Assembly (NCBI RefSeq): GCF_900537085.1 | Contig: NZ_UNRE01000001.1 | Location: forward strand, 563,163-627,162 | Direction: 5' to 3' | Source: Agarivorans sp. Alg241-V36 | Lineage (GTDB): Bacteria; Pseudomonadota; Gammaproteobacteria; Enterobacterales; Celerinatantimonadaceae | Length of the DNA stretch: 64,000 nucleotides | In this document: positions 43,007 through 52,598 of the stretch, in pieces | Position numbering within the stretch: the stretch's first letter is position 1 | Layout of the letters: the number at the start of each line of letters is the position of its first letter | Translations under genes and position numbers: made by a program | The notes under the pieces: generated by a model | Database searches by the model: none | The model's input: the letters and a program-made list of their open reading frames with translations, nothing else | What the model was told of the DNA's origin: nothing

Positions 43007-44983
43007 ATGACGAAGCGATTTAAGCAGTTGCTACTACCAGTAGCTATTACCAGTACTTTGTTGGTAGCAGGTTATAGTGCAGCTACGCCGGTAGTTGAAG
43101 CCAGTTCTACAGTGGGTCAAGAGCTACAAACTAGTGCGGCAAGCCAATACCAAGACATAGATATGGATGCACGTTATAACGACGGTGTATTGATCGAGCA
43201 CTCGTCAAATATGTTTTGGGGTAAAGGCGAGCGAATCAAAGTTTTGTCTAAAACTGGTGAAACCTTAGCCTACACTGCTGAATCTGAACATGTTCATCCT
43301 ACGTTGACTAAACACAGCCGTAAGATGGACCAAGCGATTATCCAAGTGGATGATAACGTTTATCTTGGTTACGGCTTTGGTATCGACACCCCAGTGATGA
43401 TTGAAGGCGATGACGGCATTATCATCGTTGACCCAGGTGAGTCAGTAGAAATGGCTGAGTCGGTTAAAGAACAGTTCAGAAAAATCACTGATAAGCCGCT
43501 TAAAGCCATTATTTACTCACATAACCATATCGACCATATCTCGGGTGTACGAGCTTGGGCTACCGATGAGCAAGTAAGCTCTGGTGAAGTGAAAATTATC
43601 GCCCAAGATGGTCTAACCGCTGCCGTGGCGAACTGGTCATCTAACCTTGGCTCTCTATTTGGTCACCGTACTTCTTACACTGGTGCAAAACATGTGGAAG
43701 AGGGTGAACACGGTACTGTAAATGACGGTCTTGGTCCGCGCTTTATGCAGGGCGCTATTTCGTTCATTGAGCCTAATACTCTTATCGCCACTAACGCTAC
43801 CTTAGATATCACTATTGCTGGCGTGCGTATGCAAATTGTAAACGTGCCTTCTGAAACTAAAGATGAAGTGGTTGTTTACTTACCAGAGCAAAAAATCTTA
43901 CATGCTGCAGAAGTATTGCAGGGCGAAAACTTCCCTAACTTGCACACCATTCGTGGAACCAAGTTCCGCGACCCTGCTATGTGGTTTAAAGGCATTGATG
44001 TGATGCGTCAGTTTGATACTGAAATCATGATCAACTCGCATGGTCGTCCGGTTGAAGGCAAAGCAGCGGTTGCAAATGTATTAACCGCTTATCGTGATGC
44101 GATTCAATATACTCACGACCAAACCATTCGTTACATGAATAAAGGTTTAACCCCTGATGAGTTGGTTGAGGTAGTTAAGTTACCTAAACACCTTGCAGAG
44201 CACCCTTGGTTGGGCGAGCACTACGGTACTGTTGCTCACGCTGTTCGTCAGATCTACGTTGGCTATGTTGGTTTCTATGAAGCCGATCCTTGGCAACTAG
44301 AGCCTATGGCTTACCAACAACGTGCGAAGGCGTTTGTTGAGCTAATGGGTGGACGTGACAACATCATCAGCACCGCTAAAGCGGCAATTGAAGCTAAAAA
44401 CTACACCTTTGCGGCAGAGATTCTATCTTACCCAATTACCGTAAATAAAGATGACATGCAGGCGCGCCAGCTTAAAGCAGCAGCCTATAAAGCGTGGTCT
44501 GCGGAGCAGGTTAACATTAACTGGCGCAACTGGGCCTTAAACGCAGCTGCTGAACTAGAAGGTGAGCGTGATTTCTCTAACCTTATTAGCTTTGCCTCGG
44601 TTGACGTATTAACGGCGCTGCCAAGTAAGCAGATCTTCGACATGATGACTGCAACGCTTATTGCTGAAAACACCGTAGATGTGAACATGGCGATGAGCTA
44701 CAGCTTTGCTGATACCGAAGAAGCTTTCACCATTGAGATTCGCAATGGTATTGCTCAGCTACACACTGAAGCATTAGCCGACGCCGATGTGAAAATTGCT
44801 ACCTCTCGTGCTGTATTAAACCAAATACTTATGGCAGGTCCTAATTCGCTGCAAGTGATTGCGAGCAACATGGAAAATGGCAACTTCAAGTTTGAGCAAG
44901 GCGGCATAAAAGGCTTTGGTTTATTCATGAGCTATTTTGACCAAGCTACCAGCCCACAAGATCTAATGTTGATTGTACGTTAA
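43007..44983 (+). CDS. SdsA-type alkylsulfatase (metallo-beta-lactamase fold)
   Basis: Exported enzyme of 658 residues that hydrolyses primary alkyl sulfates (for example dodecyl sulfate) to alcohol and sulfate. A signal peptide-like N-terminus (about 1-27) is followed by the metallo-beta-lactamase domain. Its zinc motif His172-x-His174-x-Asp176-His177 lies in YSHNHIDHISG, with further ligands in INSHGRP and the HAAEVLQGENFPNLH region. The dimerisation domain (about 390-520; GWFGF-type helices, here YVGFYEADPWQLEPM) and a C-terminal SCP2-like lipid-binding domain (about 540-655) complete the SdsA/YjcS architecture. First gene of a locus ending with a FadL-type channel. A terminator-like hairpin follows it. 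Confidence 0.92.
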   Translation: MTKRFKQLLLPVAITSTLLVAGYSAATPVVEASSTVGQELQTSAASQYQDIDMDARYNDGVLIEHSSNMFWGKGERIKVLSKTGETLAYTAESEHVHPTLTKHSRKMDQAIIQVDDNVYLGYGFGIDTPVMIEGDDGIIIVDPGESVEMAESVKEQFRKITDKPLKAIIYSHNHIDHISGVRAWATDEQVSSGEVKIIAQDGLTAAVANWSSNLGSLFGHRTSYTGAKHVEEGEHGTVNDGLGPRFMQGAISFIEPNTLIATNATLDITIAGVRMQIVNVPSETKDEVVVYLPEQKILHAAEVLQGENFPNLHTIRGTKFRDPAMWFKGIDVMRQFDTEIMINSHGRPVEGKAAVANVLTAYRDAIQYTHDQTIRYMNKGLTPDELVEVVKLPKHLAEHPWLGEHYGTVAHAVRQIYVGYVGFYEADPWQLEPMAYQQRAKAFVELMGGRDNIISTAKAAIEAKNYTFAAEILSYPITVNKDDMQARQLKAAAYKAWSAEQVNINWRNWALNAAAELEGERDFSNLISFASVDVLTALPSKQIFDMMTATLIAENTVDVNMAMSYSFADTEEAFTIEIRNGIAQLHTEALADADVKIATSRAVLNQILMAGPNSLQVIASNMENGNFKFEQGGIKGFGLFMSYFDQATSPQDLMLIVR

Positions 44984-44992
44984 GCAACGATG

Positions 44993-45015
44993 AAAGGAGC
45001 CGTGAGGCTCCTTTT
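44993..45015 (+). terminator. Partial terminator after alkylsulfatase gene
   Basis: AAAGGAGCC, GTGA, GGCTCCTTT, then TTAAA. It may reduce but not abolish expression of the genes behind it. Confidence 0.7.
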
Positions 45016-45029
45016 TAAAGAGGTAACAG

Positions 45030-45524
45030 ATGTTTAGATTGCTCACATATCTACTGGTCATTATTCCAATGACGGTATCTGCATGTGGCCTTCACCAGAG
45101 TACTGGTTTGTATTTTCAAACTGAGCCCGGCTCATTAGCGGTACTCGAAAACATTGTAGAAGCGAGAAAGAGTAACGCTTTAGGCAATGCCGATAAACCT
45201 GAACAGTTCAGGCTTTATTTGTTTATGCGCAAGCTAGCCAAAGATAGTTCAAACGCTGTTAGCTTCAGCTTATTTGAAGCGATTAAAGGGCATTACCGAC
45301 AAGTACTTGTTGAGCCAAGACTAAAGATAGTGTCTCGCGAAACGCGGCCCACTCAACAAGAGCTTTTAGTGGTTACCGAGCTAGATGTATTAGATGCACT
45401 AGCAACCGGCAAGCTTACCTGGGAGCAAGCAAACAACCAAGGCTTGATTGTTATCAATGGCAATGCCCACGATGTAGCTAAATTGGAGCATTGGTTTGCT
45501 TCACTATTCCCCGCTAGCACTTAA
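45030..45524 (+). CDS. Small hypothetical lipoprotein
   Basis: A 164-residue protein not recognised. The N-terminus has a lipoprotein signal (LLTYLLVIIPMTVSAC), so the mature form would begin with a lipid-modified cysteine. The mature part is helical and contains RLYLFMRKLAKDSSN and LLVVTELDVLDALATGKLTWEQAN, the latter resembling a small alpha/beta domain. AAAGAGG lies upstream of the ATG. It is 46 bases after the alkylsulfatase and probably belongs to the locus. It could help substrate capture or enzyme placement, but this is inference from position. Confidence 0.6.
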   Translation: MFRLLTYLLVIIPMTVSACGLHQSTGLYFQTEPGSLAVLENIVEARKSNALGNADKPEQFRLYLFMRKLAKDSSNAVSFSLFEAIKGHYRQVLVEPRLKIVSRETRPTQQELLVVTELDVLDALATGKLTWEQANNQGLIVINGNAHDVAKLEHWFASLFPAST

Positions 45525-45597
45525 GGCCCAGAGTTAATCTTAAGCAGTCATTCTCTGTTTACTTTTTTGCATATAACCAATTTTTGAGGAGTGCTTA

Positions 45598-46095
45598 ATG
45601 CGCTTACTTCGCTCTATTTTTTCTAAGATTGGCATCATATTAATGGTGTTAATTAAGTTTGTTTGTTTTATGGCCGTGATGCTAGGCGGTGCTTATGTAT
45701 TAGCGCCAATGGGCACCATTAACTCTAAAGATATCGATATGGGAATGTATCGCAGCAGCCCCAACGATACCATGATGATGCTTCTTAACTCTGAGTACTT
45801 TAGCGGCTACCTGTTTGCTGTAACGATTGCCCTGGCAATTTTTGTGGTGTTTTTATTGTGGCAGTTACACGAAGTAGCCGTGCATAAAGCACATGAGAAA
45901 AAAAGCGCCCATATTCAGTTGGTATTTGCCCTGTCTTTGTGTGGCCTGTTTTTGCATAAGGCATGGTGGGTACTTGCCATCATTATTGCCTTTGCTAACT
46001 GGGCGCATATTGGTGCGTCGATAAGCAAAGTTATTAGTGATGGTAGGCAGAAAGTGTCATCAAGCCTGCGTACAACTGAAACACCGGAGGCCTAA
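45598..46095 (+). CDS. Hypothetical inner-membrane protein paired with HlyD-family protein
   Basis: A 165-residue membrane protein with three or four hydrophobic segments (about 10-42, 68-92, 104-122 and 124-142). No enzyme motif. A small membrane protein directly before an HlyD-like protein is a layout also seen for E. coli yibI-yibH and similar pairs, so it may be the membrane part of a small-molecule efflux or uptake device. GAGGAGTGCTT is a strong ribosome site. The next gene starts 3 bases after its stop, so the two are translationally linked. Confidence 0.65.
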   Translation: MRLLRSIFSKIGIILMVLIKFVCFMAVMLGGAYVLAPMGTINSKDIDMGMYRSSPNDTMMMLLNSEYFSGYLFAVTIALAIFVVFLLWQLHEVAVHKAHEKKSAHIQLVFALSLCGLFLHKAWWVLAIIIAFANWAHIGASISKVISDGRQKVSSSLRTTETPEA

Positions 46096-46098
46096 GTA

Positions 46099-47088
46099 AT
46101 GAAAGAGGTAATGATTCCCTACATTCTAATTATGTGGATTTTGGTCTCGACGGGTGCGATTAAATGGACCTTGAAAAGTGCCTTTTGGATCGTATCTGGT
46201 GGCCTATTAATTTTGGTATTGCTTGGTATTTTGTCTCGCTTATGGGCACCCGTAGACTTAAGTTATTCATCTACCGTTAAGGCACCTCACTCGGTACTTT
46301 CGCCTTTGTTAGGCGAACAAATAGACACGATTTATGTTGAGCATAATCAGTATGTTAAAGAGGGTGAGGTGATTTATACCCTCATCGACACAACATCTAG
46401 CGCTGACTTAGAGAAAATAAAAGCGTCGATCATTAAACAAGAAGAAGCCATTGCGCAGTTTAAGCGGGATGTAGCTCGCGCTAAAAAGTCGCCTAATATC
46501 TTCAAAAAGCGAGATGTTGAATATTACCATTCACAGTTACGCATAGCTGAGTCTGCTCTGGCATCGCTACATGCCGATGCTAAAAGTACTGAGTTTGTTC
46601 AGCAAAGAAAAACCATTCGTGCGCCTTTTGATGGACAAGTGGCTGTAGTGAATGTGGCAGACGGAAGCCGAGTGGGCAATATGCATATTTACGATACTGG
46701 GCGTAAATTCATGGAAATGCGTATTCCTGATCAAACCTATCGTTATGTAGAAGTGGGGCAGTTTGCTGAGTTTTATGTAGATGCTTACCCAGGCGAAATC
46801 TTCCGCGCTAAGGTTCACAGCTTAACTGCGGGTACCGGTGAATCGGCGGTTTCGCCTATTCAAGGGCCGCAAAGTGTTCGCCAACACGTGGGCGCAAATA
46901 CCAGTGCTCATGGTCGAACAGTAATATTGGAAATTGTTGAGCCAGAAGACAAAGTTATCCCGATTGGGGCAACTGGTTCTGCTTGGATATCGGCCAGTAA
47001 ACCGCACCCATTTTTTGGCTTTATTGATGTAATTGGCGCAGCTACCGTTCGCCTGCACTCTTATAAGTCTTATTTAAACGCCATGTAA
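46099..47088 (+). CDS. HlyD-family membrane fusion (periplasmic adaptor) protein
   Basis: Adaptor protein of 329 residues, similar in layout to YibH/AaeA. Two N-terminal hydrophobic segments (about 5-25 and 30-50) anchor it in the inner membrane. Then follow a lipoyl half-motif (VKAPHSVLSPLLGEQIDTIYVEHNQYVKEGEVIY), a coiled-coil hairpin (about 100-160) and the second half-motif (TIRAPFDGQVAVVNVADGSRV), ending with a beta-barrel domain. Such proteins link an inner-membrane transporter to an outer-membrane channel. The membrane protein just before it is the probable partner. Confidence 0.85.
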   Translation: MKEVMIPYILIMWILVSTGAIKWTLKSAFWIVSGGLLILVLLGILSRLWAPVDLSYSSTVKAPHSVLSPLLGEQIDTIYVEHNQYVKEGEVIYTLIDTTSSADLEKIKASIIKQEEAIAQFKRDVARAKKSPNIFKKRDVEYYHSQLRIAESALASLHADAKSTEFVQQRKTIRAPFDGQVAVVNVADGSRVGNMHIYDTGRKFMEMRIPDQTYRYVEVGQFAEFYVDAYPGEIFRAKVHSLTAGTGESAVSPIQGPQSVRQHVGANTSAHGRTVILEIVEPEDKVIPIGATGSAWISASKPHPFFGFIDVIGAATVRLHSYKSYLNAM

Positions 47089-47193
47089 AAAGGGGATAAA
47101 AGTGCGCCCAGCTCTTGGGCTTGCGATTCACCTTCTTTCTGTTAATTTTTTATATCAGCGCTAAGTTTTCTTCGCGCTGATTTTAGGTTTTTT

Positions 47194-48414
47194 ATGAAAT
47201 TTAAAAATTTATTGTTGCTAGCAAGCGCTTCTCTTTTAGTGACTAAGGCTTATGCGGGCGCTTATATGTTCCCTGAGCTTGGCATGATGAGCATTAGCAC
47301 TGCTGGTGCGGGCGCTCAAGCGGTTGCCGAAGGCGCTGAAACGGCTTTTGCTAACCCCGCTGCAATGACCGAGCTTAGTTCCACCGCCGTTGCCTTTAAC
47401 TTGCAAGGCATGGTGTCCAATATCAACTATACCGATAGCGGTTCTACTGGCTTGTTTGCGGGTGGTGATTCATCGACTAAAGCGGGCACCGCTATGCCGG
47501 TAGCTTCGTTCTATGTTGTTACGCCACTTAGTGATAAGTGGTCAGCTGGCTTGGCTTTTGCGTCAGCTGGCGGTTCTATTATCGATTATGGGCCCCAGTT
47601 TTCGGGCTCTTTATTGTTACAAGATGCGCAACTAACCACGGTGCAGCTTAACCCTAGCATTGCTTACCAAGTAAAAGATAACTGGTCACTAGGTTTGGGG
47701 CTGGTGGCTGAATATGGCTTACTAGAGCAAAACTTTGCTGGTCATGAGGAGTCTTTGTTGCCTCCATTAACTGCGGAGGGAAGCAGTGTTGAGTTTGGTT
47801 ACACCCTTAGCAGCCTATACAAGTTTAACCATAACAACCGTATCGGTTTTACTTATCGCTCTGAGCTTAATCATGCGATGGATGGAGATATCAGTACTAG
47901 TAATAACGGTAGTACTTCGTCAGTTAACATTATAATGCCCGCAACGGCGATTATCAGTGGTTACCATCAGCTAAACAGTAAACCTGCTTTATTGTGGAGT
48001 TTAGGCTGGAGTGATTTTAGTAAAGTGTCTGAAACCGCTATTGCGCTGCCGAATCGAGAGGCGGGTATTGCGCGTGAATGGCAAGATACTTTTTCTGCTA
48101 GTGTCGGCATGCATTACCCATTAAACCAACAGTGGCGTTTAGAAAGCGGTGCTTACTATGAAACCTCGCCGCAAGATGATCCAAGTTTGCAATATCCAGA
48201 CGTACCTACTGGCGAGTTATGGAAGCTTGGGCTTGGGGCCAGCTACGAGATTAACCAAAATTGGCGCATGCAAATGTACTACGAGTATTACTACGGTGGT
48301 ACGCCTAGTATTGACTACACCTTGTTTGAGGGAAGCGCGGCAGAAAGCACACTAAAAGGCGAGTATGAGGCAGCCGTTCATTTCTTTGGTGTGCTGTTTA
48401 ATTACCAGTTTTAG
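47194..48414 (+). CDS. FadL/OmpP1-family outer-membrane hydrophobic compound channel
   Basis: Outer-membrane protein of 406 residues. Signal peptide about 1-21 (ending AYA), then the conserved FadL hatch sequence near the mature N-terminus (AYMFPELGMMSISTAGAGAQAVAEGAETAFANPAAMTEL, including the NPA motif), then a beta barrel ending in F (LFNYQF). FadL proteins bring long-chain fatty acids or other hydrophobic compounds across the outer membrane. Here, next to alkylsulfatase, the cargo is probably alkyl sulfates or the alcohols released from them. No strong terminator separates it from the HlyD-like gene. One follows at 48431. Confidence 0.9.
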   Translation: MKFKNLLLLASASLLVTKAYAGAYMFPELGMMSISTAGAGAQAVAEGAETAFANPAAMTELSSTAVAFNLQGMVSNINYTDSGSTGLFAGGDSSTKAGTAMPVASFYVVTPLSDKWSAGLAFASAGGSIIDYGPQFSGSLLLQDAQLTTVQLNPSIAYQVKDNWSLGLGLVAEYGLLEQNFAGHEESLLPPLTAEGSSVEFGYTLSSLYKFNHNNRIGFTYRSELNHAMDGDISTSNNGSTSSVNIIMPATAIISGYHQLNSKPALLWSLGWSDFSKVSETAIALPNREAGIAREWQDTFSASVGMHYPLNQQWRLESGAYYETSPQDDPSLQYPDVPTGELWKLGLGASYEINQNWRMQMYYEYYYGGTPSIDYTLFEGSAAESTLKGEYEAAVHFFGVLFNYQF

Positions 48415-48430
48415 TTAATGCTAAACCAAT

Positions 48431-48464
48431 AAAAAAAACCAGCAAATACTTGCTGGTTTTTTTT
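48431..48464. terminator. Bidirectional terminator between FadL gene and lipA
   Basis: AAAAAAAACCAGCAA, ATAC, TTGCTGGTTTTTTTT: long A/T-flanked stem serving both convergent genes. Confidence 0.92.
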
Positions 48465-48492
48465 ACTAAAGGGGAGTTAATGCAGCTTGCGC

Positions 48493-49461
48493 TTATTTAA
48501 CTTCTTCGCCTTTGGCTTGTAAGTCTGCATGGTAGCTTGAACGTACCAATGGGCCACAAGCCGCATGAGTAAAGCCCATGGCTTCTGCTTGCTCTTTTAG
48601 CTCTTCAAACTCTGCTGGTGGTACGTAACGCTCAACCGGTAAGTGGTGGCGACTTGGTTGCAAGTATTGGCCAAGCGTAAGCATGGTTACGCCGTGGTCG
48701 CGCAAATCACGCATTACTTGCAAGATCTCTTCATTGGTTTCGCCAAGCCCCATCATTAAGCCCGATTTAGTCGGTACGTCTGGGTGTAGCTCTTTGAAGC
48801 GTTTTAGCAGCGTTAGCGACCATTGGTAGTCTGAACCTGGGCGAACTTGCTTGTATAAACCCGGTGCGGTTTCCAAGTTATGGTTGAATACATCTGGTGG
48901 GTTCTTATCTAAGATCTCTAAGGCACGGTCCATGCGACCTTTAAAATCTGGCACCAAAGTTTCAATTTGGATGTGCGGGCTGCGTTGGCGAATTTCACTG
49001 ACACATTCAGCAAAGTGAGCAGCACCGCCGTCGCGCAAATCATCACGGTCTACCGAGGTAATAACCACATACTTAAGCTTCATGTCGGCAATAGTAGCTG
49101 CCAACTTGGTTGGCTCTTCGCTATCTAGGGCTAGTGGCTTGCCGTGGCCTACATCGCAGAATGGACAACGACGAGTACAGATGTCACCCATAATCATAAA
49201 GGTAGCGGTACCGTGGTTAAAACACTCTGCTAAGTTAGGGCAGGAGGCTTCTTCACATACCGAGTGCAACTTGTGTTTGCGCATAGCGCTTTTAATTTCG
49301 TTGATGCGCGTGGTATCAGCAGGAAGTTTAATACGCATCCAATCTGGCTTGCGTAGCATTGTTTCCTTTTCAGAGGGTATTACCTTCACCGGAATAAATG
49401 CCATTTTGTCGGCATCGCGAAGTTTTACTCCGGGTTCCATACGCACTTTCTTTGCACTCAT
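48493..49461 (-). CDS. lipA: Lipoyl synthase
   Basis: Radical-SAM enzyme that inserts two sulfurs into octanoyl groups on lipoyl-dependent enzymes. 322 residues (E. coli 321). The auxiliary cluster cysteines are in [13 protein letters not shown] and the radical-SAM cysteines in [46 protein letters not shown] and the C-terminal [10 protein letters not shown] are conserved. Its start overlaps lipB by four bases, so LipB (octanoyl transfer) and LipA act in sequence from one message. Confidence 0.97.
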   Translation of the reverse strand: MSAKKVRMEPGVKLRDADKMAFIPVKVIPSEKETMLRKPDWMRIKLPADTTRINEIKSAMRKHKLHSVCEEASCPNLAECFNHGTATFMIMGDICTRRCPFCDVGHGKPLALDSEEPTKLAATIADMKLKYVVITSVDRDDLRDGGAAHFAECVSEIRQRSPHIQIETLVPDFKGRMDRALEILDKNPPDVFNHNLETAPGLYKQVRPGSDYQWSLTLLKRFKELHPDVPTKSGLMMGLGETNEEILQVMRDLRDHGVTMLTLGQYLQPSRHHLPVERYVPPAEFEELKEQAEAMGFTHAACGPLVRSSYHADLQAKGEEVK

Positions 49462-50114
49462 AGTGTGGGTAGTCCTTGTTGATGTTCTGTACTGCTATAG
49501 GCTAATTGCTTGACTAATACTTGGCTAAGTTGCTCAGCAATTTGGCTAATGTTTGGAGTAGCGACATAATCGCTAATTTGCGCCATTTCTAAACCGGCAT
49601 AACCACAGGGGTTAATTTGCAAAAACGGACTTAGATCCATGTCTACGTTTAATGCTAAACCGTGAAACGAGCAGCCTTTGCGGATCCGTAAGCCTAAAGA
49701 CGCTATCTTCTTTTGTTCTACGTATACGCCTGGTGCGTCTTTTTTGGCGAAGGCTTCAATCTCATGAAGGCCTAAGGTGTCTATTATGCTTTGCTCGATA
49801 ATAGTCACCAGTTCGCGCACACCCAGCTTACGGCGACGCAAATTGACTAAGGGGTAAGCCACTAGTTGGCCAGGGCCATGGTAAGTGACTTGACCACCTC
49901 TATCTGCTTGCACCACTGGGATATCGCTACTGTTTAACAGATGTTCCGCTTTACCCGCCTGACCTTGAGTAAACACTGGTTGGTGTTCTACTAGCCACAA
50001 TTCGTCGTCCTGCTCGGCGCTGCGTTGATCGGTAAAATCACGCATTGCTTGCAAGATGCTTGAATAGTCTTGAAGGCCTAGTTGGCGAATGATTAAGCGG
50101 TTTTTCTCAGGCAT
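49458..50114 (-). CDS. lipB: Octanoyl-ACP:protein N-octanoyltransferase
   Basis: Transfers octanoate from acyl carrier protein to lipoyl domains, the step before LipA. 218 residues (E. coli 213). Conserved strings: [38 protein letters not shown] (active-site lysine/cysteine family signature region), [37 protein letters not shown] with the catalytic cysteine in NPCGY. It overlaps lipA by four bases and ybeD by one, so the three genes are one operon. Confidence 0.96.
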   Translation of the reverse strand: MPEKNRLIIRQLGLQDYSSILQAMRDFTDQRSAEQDDELWLVEHQPVFTQGQAGKAEHLLNSSDIPVVQADRGGQVTYHGPGQLVAYPLVNLRRRKLGVRELVTIIEQSIIDTLGLHEIEAFAKKDAPGVYVEQKKIASLGLRIRKGCSFHGLALNVDMDLSPFLQINPCGYAGLEMAQISDYVATPNISQIAEQLSQVLVKQLAYSSTEHQQGLPTL

Positions 50115-50377
50115 TATAGTACGTGGCGTACGTCTTCAATGGCACCAATCTGAGTGTAGAGGCTCTCAATATGTTGTTTGCTTGTTACTTTTACAACCAA
50201 AGTAATTGATTTGTAGTTGCCTTTACTGCTTGGACGTGTTTTAGGGCTGTAGTCACCTGGCGCGAGTCCTTGAATAACGCTCAATACTTCATCTTCTAAA
50301 GTATCGTTGTTTACGCCCATGATTTTAAAAGTAAAATCACATGGGAATTCTAAATATTCATCAAATTTAGTTTGCAT
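50114..50377 (-). CDS. ybeD: YbeD/DUF493 family protein
   Basis: Small conserved protein of 87 residues, same length as E. coli Ybe[22 protein letters not shown] opens an ACT-like ferredoxin fold and [23 protein letters not shown] closes it. It is found next to lipB in most gammaproteobacteria. A role in regulating lipoate use has been proposed but not established. It shares one base with lipB. Confidence 0.93.
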   Translation of the reverse strand: MQTKFDEYLEFPCDFTFKIMGVNNDTLEDEVLSVIQGLAPGDYSPKTRPSSKGNYKSITLVVKVTSKQHIESLYTQIGAIEDVRHVL

Positions 50378-50429
50378 TTCTGACCTAAGAGTACTGATTT
50401 AAGCCGCGATTTTTGGTCGAGCTAGAAAT

Positions 50430-50458
50430 AAAAAACGCGTTATTCTAACGCGTTTTTG
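50430..50458 (-). terminator. Terminator after dacA
   Basis: AAAAACGCGTT, ATTCT, AACGCGTTTTT is a good stem with T-tracts on both strands. It lies between dacA and ybeD, so the lipoate operon starts its own transcript here. Confidence 0.8.
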
Positions 50459-50516
50459 TGAGCTTTGCCTAAAATTTCCGCCTATTCGCTTAGAGTTTAT
50501 GCGCAGGCCTTATTGC

Positions 50517-51695
50517 TTAACTAAATAAAGAAGCAAAGAACAACTTAATGTAATCCAGTAAGCGTTTGAAAATACCGCCTTGTTCTACTTCTTGAAGTAC
50601 GACTAATGGGTACTCGGCGACATCTTCTTCACCAATTTGGAAGTAAACAGAACCGACGGTTTGGCCTTGGCTTAAAGGTGCTTTTAGTTCTTCTTTTAAC
50701 TCAAAGCTTGCTTGAAGTTGGCTTGCTTGGCCACGTGGTAGGGTAAGGGCGATATCTTGGTTAACACCTAAAGATACCGTGTCTTGATCGGCCATCCACA
50801 CAGTTTGCTCTACAAAGCTGTCGCCAGCTTTATAAGGTTTAACGGTTTCGAAAAATCTAAAGCCCCAGTTTAGTAGCTTTTTACTCTCGGCTGCGCGAGC
50901 TTTAGCAGAGTTAGTTCCCATTACTACTGCGACTAGGCGCATGTCTTTATTGGTAGCTGAGGACACTAAGCTATAGCCCGCTTTGCTAGTATGGCCAGTT
51001 TTCATGCCATCTACATTAAGGCTTTTATCCCATAATAGGGTGTTGCGGTTGTGCTGAGTAATGCCATTAAAGGTGAATGATTTCTCTTTGTAGATAGCGT
51101 ACTCGTCTGGCACATCTCTAATCATTGCAGTGGCCAAAATGGCCATATCTTTAGCGGTAGTATATTGCTCGGTGCTGTCTAAGCCGTGGCTGTTAGCGAA
51201 GTGAGTATTTACCATGCCTAAGTGGCCAGCCCAAGAGTTCATTAAGCTGGTAAATGAGTCTTCGCTGCCGGCAATATGTTCGGCCATGGCTACACAGGCG
51301 TCGTTACCAGATTGAATAATGATGCCGCGGTTTAAATCAGCAACTTTGACTTGCTTGCCCACTTCGATGAACATTTTTGACGAATCAGGGAAGTTCTTTG
51401 ACCAGGCTTTTTCGCTAATGGTTACCATGCCATTAGGGTCAAGCTTACCTGACTTAATCTCTTTACCAATAATGTAGCTGGTCATGATTTTGGTTAAGCT
51501 GGCAGGTGCTAGGCTGTCTTCTTCGTTTTCGGCAGCTAGTACTCGGCCGGAGTCAAAATCTACTAAGTAATAGGCTTTGGCTGAAATAATAGGAGCATTT
51601 GGGATAACTTGAGGAGCGGCATAGGCAACGCTCATACTACTTGCAATCAGAAGCGCAGAGGCGCAGCTAACACGCTGAAATACATTTTTTATCAT
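50517..51695 (-). CDS. dacA: D-alanyl-D-alanine carboxypeptidase (PBP5/PBP6 type)
   Basis: Periplasmic membrane-tethered enzyme that trims the terminal D-Ala from peptidoglycan stem peptides. 392 residues (E. coli PBP5 403). Signal peptide about 1-26 (ending AYA). Penicillin-binding motifs: Ser66-x-x-Lys69 in APASLTKIM, SGN in IIQSGNDACV and KTG in DGMKTGHTSK. A C-terminal amphipathic helix (KRLLDYIKLFFASLFS) anchors it to the inner membrane. The gene lies between rlpA and ybeD in the standard order. Start ATG 51695 with a weak upstream site. Confidence 0.95.
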   Translation of the reverse strand: MIKNVFQRVSCASALLIASSMSVAYAAPQVIPNAPIISAKAYYLVDFDSGRVLAAENEEDSLAPASLTKIMTSYIIGKEIKSGKLDPNGMVTISEKAWSKNFPDSSKMFIEVGKQVKVADLNRGIIIQSGNDACVAMAEHIAGSEDSFTSLMNSWAGHLGMVNTHFANSHGLDSTEQYTTAKDMAILATAMIRDVPDEYAIYKEKSFTFNGITQHNRNTLLWDKSLNVDGMKTGHTSKAGYSLVSSATNKDMRLVAVVMGTNSAKARAAESKKLLNWGFRFFETVKPYKAGDSFVEQTVWMADQDTVSLGVNQDIALTLPRGQASQLQASFELKEELKAPLSQGQTVGSVYFQIGEEDVAEYPLVVLQEVEQGGIFKRLLDYIKLFFASLFS

Positions 51696-51788
51696 GGTTG
51701 GCTCTTTGGCTTGTTAGTCAATAAACACGGACGGCAAACACTATAGCAAAACTTAGACAGTGTTTGTTAGTCTCCTGCGCTAAATCCG

Positions 51789-52598
51789 CTAGTTTGCCTT
51801 CAGATTAATGATGTAAGCGTCTTTATAGGGGCCTTTTCGCATATTTGCCAAGTACTTCTCGGCACTTAATACATCGTAATAGGGGCCTAATCGCAGCTTC
51901 TGCCAGCCATTTTCAGTCACCAATTGAGTGCTTAAGCCTTCAGCTTTTAACTGCTGCTGGTGTTGCTCTAAAACTTGCTGGTTTTTACTGGCGAGTAGTT
52001 GAACATAGTATTGCTGAGCACCCGGTTGCGGCTCAGCGGCGCTATTGTCATTATCAAATCGCAATAGCTTAACTTTTACTTTTGCAGTACCTGATTTAAG
52101 CATATCGAGTTTGTAAGCGGCGGCGTAAGATAAATCGATGATGCGTTTTTGGTGGAAGGGGCCACGGTCGTTCACTCGCACAATAACGGTTTTGTTATTG
52201 CTTAAGTTGGTGACTTCTACATAACTAGGCAGTGGCAAGTTTTTGTGTGCTGCCGACATGCTATACATGTCGTAAATCTCACCGTTGGAAGTGAGGTGGC
52301 CATGAAACTTTTTGCCATACCAAGACGCTTCTCCTTCAACTTCGTGCTGTTCTATATCGCGCCAAACTTGGTAGCTTTTGCCTCTTACCGTGTAATCGCG
52401 ATTACCTTGGCGGCTATAGGGTTCAAAGCGTGGGATGGGGTTTTCGATATGGTCTAGCTCTGGAGCTGAGTCGGGCGCTTTGTCATTACTCATACCATAA
52501 CGTTGCTCGCTAGGTGACGAGCTACAGGCACTTAGCAGAGCTGCTAAGGCAACACTGCTAAGGTAAACGGTGACCAGACGTTTAAATTTATTTGGCAT
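51789..52598 (-). CDS. rlpA: RlpA septal ring lytic transglycosylase/lipoprotein
   Basis: Lipoprotein of 269 residues. Signal with lipobox ALLSAC near residue 25. A double-psi beta-barrel domain (about 85-180; GEASWYGKKFHGHLTSNGEIYD, NDRGPFHQKRIIDLSYAAA) carries the transglycosylase-type catalytic acidic residue seen in Pseudomonas RlpA. The C-terminal SPOR domain (about 195-268; YYVQLLASKNQQVLEQ) binds denuded glycan at division sites. Overlaps mltB by 11 bases. Confidence 0.93.
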   Translation of the reverse strand: MPNKFKRLVTVYLSSVALAALLSACSSSPSEQRYGMSNDKAPDSAPELDHIENPIPRFEPYSRQGNRDYTVRGKSYQVWRDIEQHEVEGEASWYGKKFHGHLTSNGEIYDMYSMSAAHKNLPLPSYVEVTNLSNNKTVIVRVNDRGPFHQKRIIDLSYAAAYKLDMLKSGTAKVKVKLLRFDNDNSAAEPQPGAQQYYVQLLASKNQQVLEQHQQQLKAEGLSTQLVTENGWQKLRLGPYYDVLSAEKYLANMRKGPYKDAYIINLKAN

